Origin: Pontederia crassipes
Lineage: Eukaryota; Streptophyta; Magnoliopsida; Commelinales; Pontederiaceae
DNA: 64,000 bases
Assembly: GCA_030549335.1 (NCBI GenBank)
Contig: CM060188.1
Coordinates: forward strand, 14,759,501-14,823,500
Reading direction: 5' to 3'
The translations under genes were made by a program, and so were the position numbers. Positions 61,490-64,000 of this stretch are shown one piece after another. A model generated the notes under the pieces. It was not told the origin of the DNA, searched no databases, and saw only the letters and a program-made list of their open reading frames with translations. Within the stretch, counting starts at the first letter, position 1; each line of letters begins with the position of its first letter.

Positions 61490-61760
61490 TCTACCTCTCT
61501 CTCTCCCTCTCCATCTGTCTCCGTGTCTCATCTCCCTCCTTCCTTTCTGTCTCTCTCGAACTCTCTCCCTTTCTCCCTCCATTTCTGTTGCCCTCTTTCC
61601 ATCTCTCTCATCTCCCTGCTCCTCTGTCTCTCTCAACCTCTCTTCTTCTCACCGTTTCTCCCTCCCTCTATTTCTCGCTCAATCGCTCTTCTTTACCTCT
61701 CTCCCTCTCTGTCTCTCTCAATCTCTCTCCTTCAAGCTCCATTCCCATCCCCCTCTCCCC
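61490..61760. repeat. CT-rich low-complexity tract
   Basis: CTCTCTCCCTCTC-type sequence over 270 bp, open in two frames through base composition alone. Confidence 0.75.
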
Positions 61761-62079
61761 CTCTGTTCCTCCAATCTCCATGGTCTCCGAACATGACACG
61801 ACGCCCCAGTGCCGTCGACCTCGACCCCCACTGCCGCCGACCTCGACGTCCTCGATCCAGCCTGACCTTGTGTCATGCCGCCCCACAAACAGATCTCCAC
61901 CGTCATCGCCCAACAACCCCGCACCACCGCCCCATGGATCGTCGCTACGTGTCGCCGACCTCGACGTTGTCCGGCCGACCCTGTGCCGCGTCTATGTCCT
62001 CGACGCCATCCCATGCCTCGCCGCTACATAACGCCCTAGCACCATCGTCCTCGCCGCCCTATAACTCGACCCCAAGCCA

Positions 62080-62405
62080 CACCCGTCGGAGAGGTGGCAG
62101 AGCGTTTGGCGGAGGAGACGCGGCGGGGCGAGATTGAGCTCCCCGAGGAGACTGTGGAGGACTGAGGTGCGTGGTCCAAGGAACTCGGGATGGAGGAGTG
62201 GCTCAGAGCGGTGGCGACCGGCTGCGGTCGTGTGTTCCACGATGGGTGAATATACGACTGGTTGCGCAACGAGCGTTGTTGCGCGCTTTGGAAGTCGAGC
62301 ATCGATCGGAGGCGGATGGGACTTGAGAGGAAAGACCCGGCGGCCATTGGCCAGATGGAGACGAGTCATAGTTCGGTCGAGGAGGTGCTCGAAAAGATGG
62401 ATTGA
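62080..62405 (+). pseudogene. Unrecognised gene fragment
   Basis: The plus-strand frame reads VGEVAERLAEETRRGEIELP, stop, then MEEWLRAVATGCGRVFHDG, stop, DWLRNERCCALWKSSIDRR and SVEEVLEKMD ending in TGA. Charged, protein-like composition with third-position GC bias, but two in-frame stops. I cannot assign a family. It sits next to low-complexity transposon-like DNA and may be a captured exon. Confidence 0.35.
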
Positions 62406-62409
62406 TGTT

Positions 62410-63250
62410 TTTTTTTCAATTAAGATGCATTGGAAGTACTTTGCACAGTTTTATTTGATAATTTAAAGGAGAGGTCCATATGATAATTTGAGTGGAAAAA
62501 GAGAAGATGAAGACTTCTTTCATTCAAATAAAAAATAAAGATTGCAAATTATAGTACTAATCCATTGATTATCTTCACCTTCATCTAGTTGCTTGAGACT
62601 GTACCCTGGCTGTTGTGAAATGTACGCTCTTTTTTTCTTTCTCTACGTGTGTACTTATTTTTTCATTTTGTTTCATATAAACTTTATGTAGCCTCGCATG
62701 TCCAGCAAGAATGACACCTTTCTGTCGTGAGAAATTACGTCAAATAATTAAGGGGATCATTTTTCCCTATTCTAACTTTTTGACTGCATCCATGAAGTGC
62801 AATAACATTGTGAAATGAAGGAATGTGGGTCCAAAATTAACTCCAAAGTCAGCTCATCAAATTATGAAAATATTGAACAACTTTCAGAGTAGATGCGCTG
62901 CATAGTTTTGTGATTATTTGAACTAGCAACAAGAAGGCAAAGAAATCTTTGATTCCGAGACAGGGTCACTCCAATGTCAGCTTTAGACAACTTGTGTTCC
63001 CATCCAACTGTATGTAGATGGATAAAAAGTGATAAGAATTATTTAAATAAATTACAATAATAATTAAACAATATACTTAATCAAAATATTTAATGTTAAT
63101 GAAATTTATGAAAATATGCAAATTTAATTTCATATGAAAACACAATAACTTTTGTGATTCAACATAGCTTTGCTGGTTGTTGATCATGTTGGTTTGTCGT
63201 GTTCTTCTATTGCGTTTCCTATGCATCGCAAACATATAATCAATAAAATA
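62410..63250. other. Intergenic, AT-rich
   Basis: Nothing recognised. Confidence 0.5.
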
Positions 63251-63256
63251 TAATAA

Positions 63257-64000
63257 TTACACTAAAAATGATATGAAAATATAAGAAATTTCAATGTTAG
63301 ATTTAATTCTGCCTATATTTCTTGGTCTACCCTTTGCCGTCACACGAACATGATCACGTATAATAAATTGTGATTCTTGCAAGTCAGTAGAAGTTAAAGG
63401 ACCACTCGTGACAAGTTGTCGACTTGTTACATCTATAAGGTCGAATGCTGCAGGTTTTTCTAAAACCTCATCTACAATTGGAGCTGCAAATTTTAAATGT
63501 TTATCAGAAATCAAACCGAATTTCTCCACTCTCCAAATATTGCTTTACCAAGTTGATCTTTGTAAAGGAGTTATATCATCTTCAGAAATAAATGTTGTAT
63601 CACATTGCTTTGTTTGTGAATATCTTGCATCTATTGTCCAATGATGAAGAATATATTCTTCAAGTAGATTTACAACTCCCTTTCTTGGTAAGAACATTTA
63701 AAATATGACAGCAAAATATGCCTTCCTATTCAAATTTCTTGTAAGAACATCTCACAAAATTTTTTTGATGTCGGTTGAACTCAACAATATTTTTTCCCTC
63801 GTCTACACCTCGTAATGGATAAATCGAGTAAAAAGTAGAGATATGCTCAATTTCATCTTGAAATTTGCAAAACATATTCTTTGTATACATTTTGTTTGCA
63901 TGTTCCTCTAATGGATACTTGCATACTAACACAAGCTTCATGTTCATAGTTAGAAAATTCTCTCGTTCTTCAACTCGGTGATGAGATTCAATAGCTCTAT
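63257..64000 (-). pseudogene. FAR1-type Mutator transposase remnant, running off the right edge
   Basis: Minus-strand reading from the edge is ESHHRVEERENFLTMN, LEEHANKMYTKNMFCKFQDE, YSIYPLRGVDEGKNIVEF, then CSYKKFE, stop, EGIFCCHILNVL (a SWIM finger with its second Cys changed to Tyr), then KFGLISDKHLKFAAP and AKGRPRNIGRIKS. It follows the order of the copy at 45468-46699 but is a diverged paralog with a deletion of roughly a dozen codons before YSIYP. The N-terminal half would lie beyond base 64000. Non-functional as seen. Confidence 0.85.

Noticed and set aside
61332..62137. Long Leu/Ser/Pro-rich frames
   Set aside because: Produced by a CT microsatellite-like tract followed by a GC-rich fragment; not protein-like.
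1..64000. Search for tRNA, rRNA and specialised-metabolite gene cluster
   Set aside because: No cloverleaf-forming or rRNA-like sequence was noticed, and the single P450 has no neighbouring biosynthetic enzyme genes.

Overview
This is flowering-plant nuclear DNA. It has multi-exon genes with short GT-AG introns, AT-rich intergenic sequence, GC-rich first exons and a dense mix of plant transposon families (L1-type LINE with RNase H, hAT, Mutator/FAR1-like, CACTA with CACTACAAGAAAA ends, LTR element with an initiator-Met tRNA primer site). The GC-rich 5' exons suggest a monocot, possibly of the banana/ginger group, but nothing in the window proves the species.

Five host genes are recognisable. 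From the left: (1) an MCTS1 / MCT-1 translation-factor homolog on the minus strand, 93-3061, with its last exon beyond the window edge and an 11-nt first coding exon; (2) an LC8-type dynein light chain, minus strand, 12373-16392, three exons with a 3.5-kb intron carrying a hAT element; (3) a FANCI (Fanconi anaemia I) homolog, minus strand, 17594-24778, for which 13 exons with consistent phases could be assembled by eye (1417 residues); (4) a single-exon secreted DUF538 protein, plus strand, 26747-27280; (5) a CYP71-type cytochrome P450, plus strand, 37590-39251, intact in all catalytic motifs but broken by an apparent 2-nt deletion.

The spaces between them are filled by transposons. 3.6-4.5 kb: a long-TIR element. 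4.9-10.6 kb: a full-length but dead L1-type LINE flanked by a perfect 14-bp target duplication. 11.2-11.8 and 13.9-14.8 kb: two hAT-type non-autonomous elements, each with a perfect 8-bp target duplication. 20.4-20.5 kb: a SINE/RTE-tail insertion with a 16-bp duplication inside a FANCI intron. 29.7-31.0 kb: a decayed LINE reverse transcriptase interrupted by a MITE. 31.3-32.2 kb: a Mutator-like element with a 9-bp duplication. 32.2-37.5 kb: gene-free AT-rich DNA with a 33-base G run.

From 40.7 kb to the right edge the window is essentially a transposon nest. It holds a nearly complete hAT transposase gene (41.2-43.5 kb) and a 7-kb Mutator-like element (44.5-51.5 kb) that carries a FAR1-type transposase remnant and a GRF zinc-finger gene and is itself split by a 2.3-kb CACTA element. 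That CACTA is built almost entirely of palindromic CCGACGGT/ACCGTCGG arrays. Next come a 1.6-kb TIR element (51.6-53.2 kb), a minus-strand LTR retroelement lacking recognisable pol (53.2-57.6 kb), a palindromic MITE-like unit, a second CACTA candidate (59.9-61.1 kb) and a second FAR1/Mutator transposase remnant running off the right edge.

The host genes are ordinary housekeeping or metabolic genes and do not form a pathway cluster. No clearly new biological system was found. The most distinctive structure is the nested Mutator/CACTA complex with its three families of internal palindromic tandem repeats.
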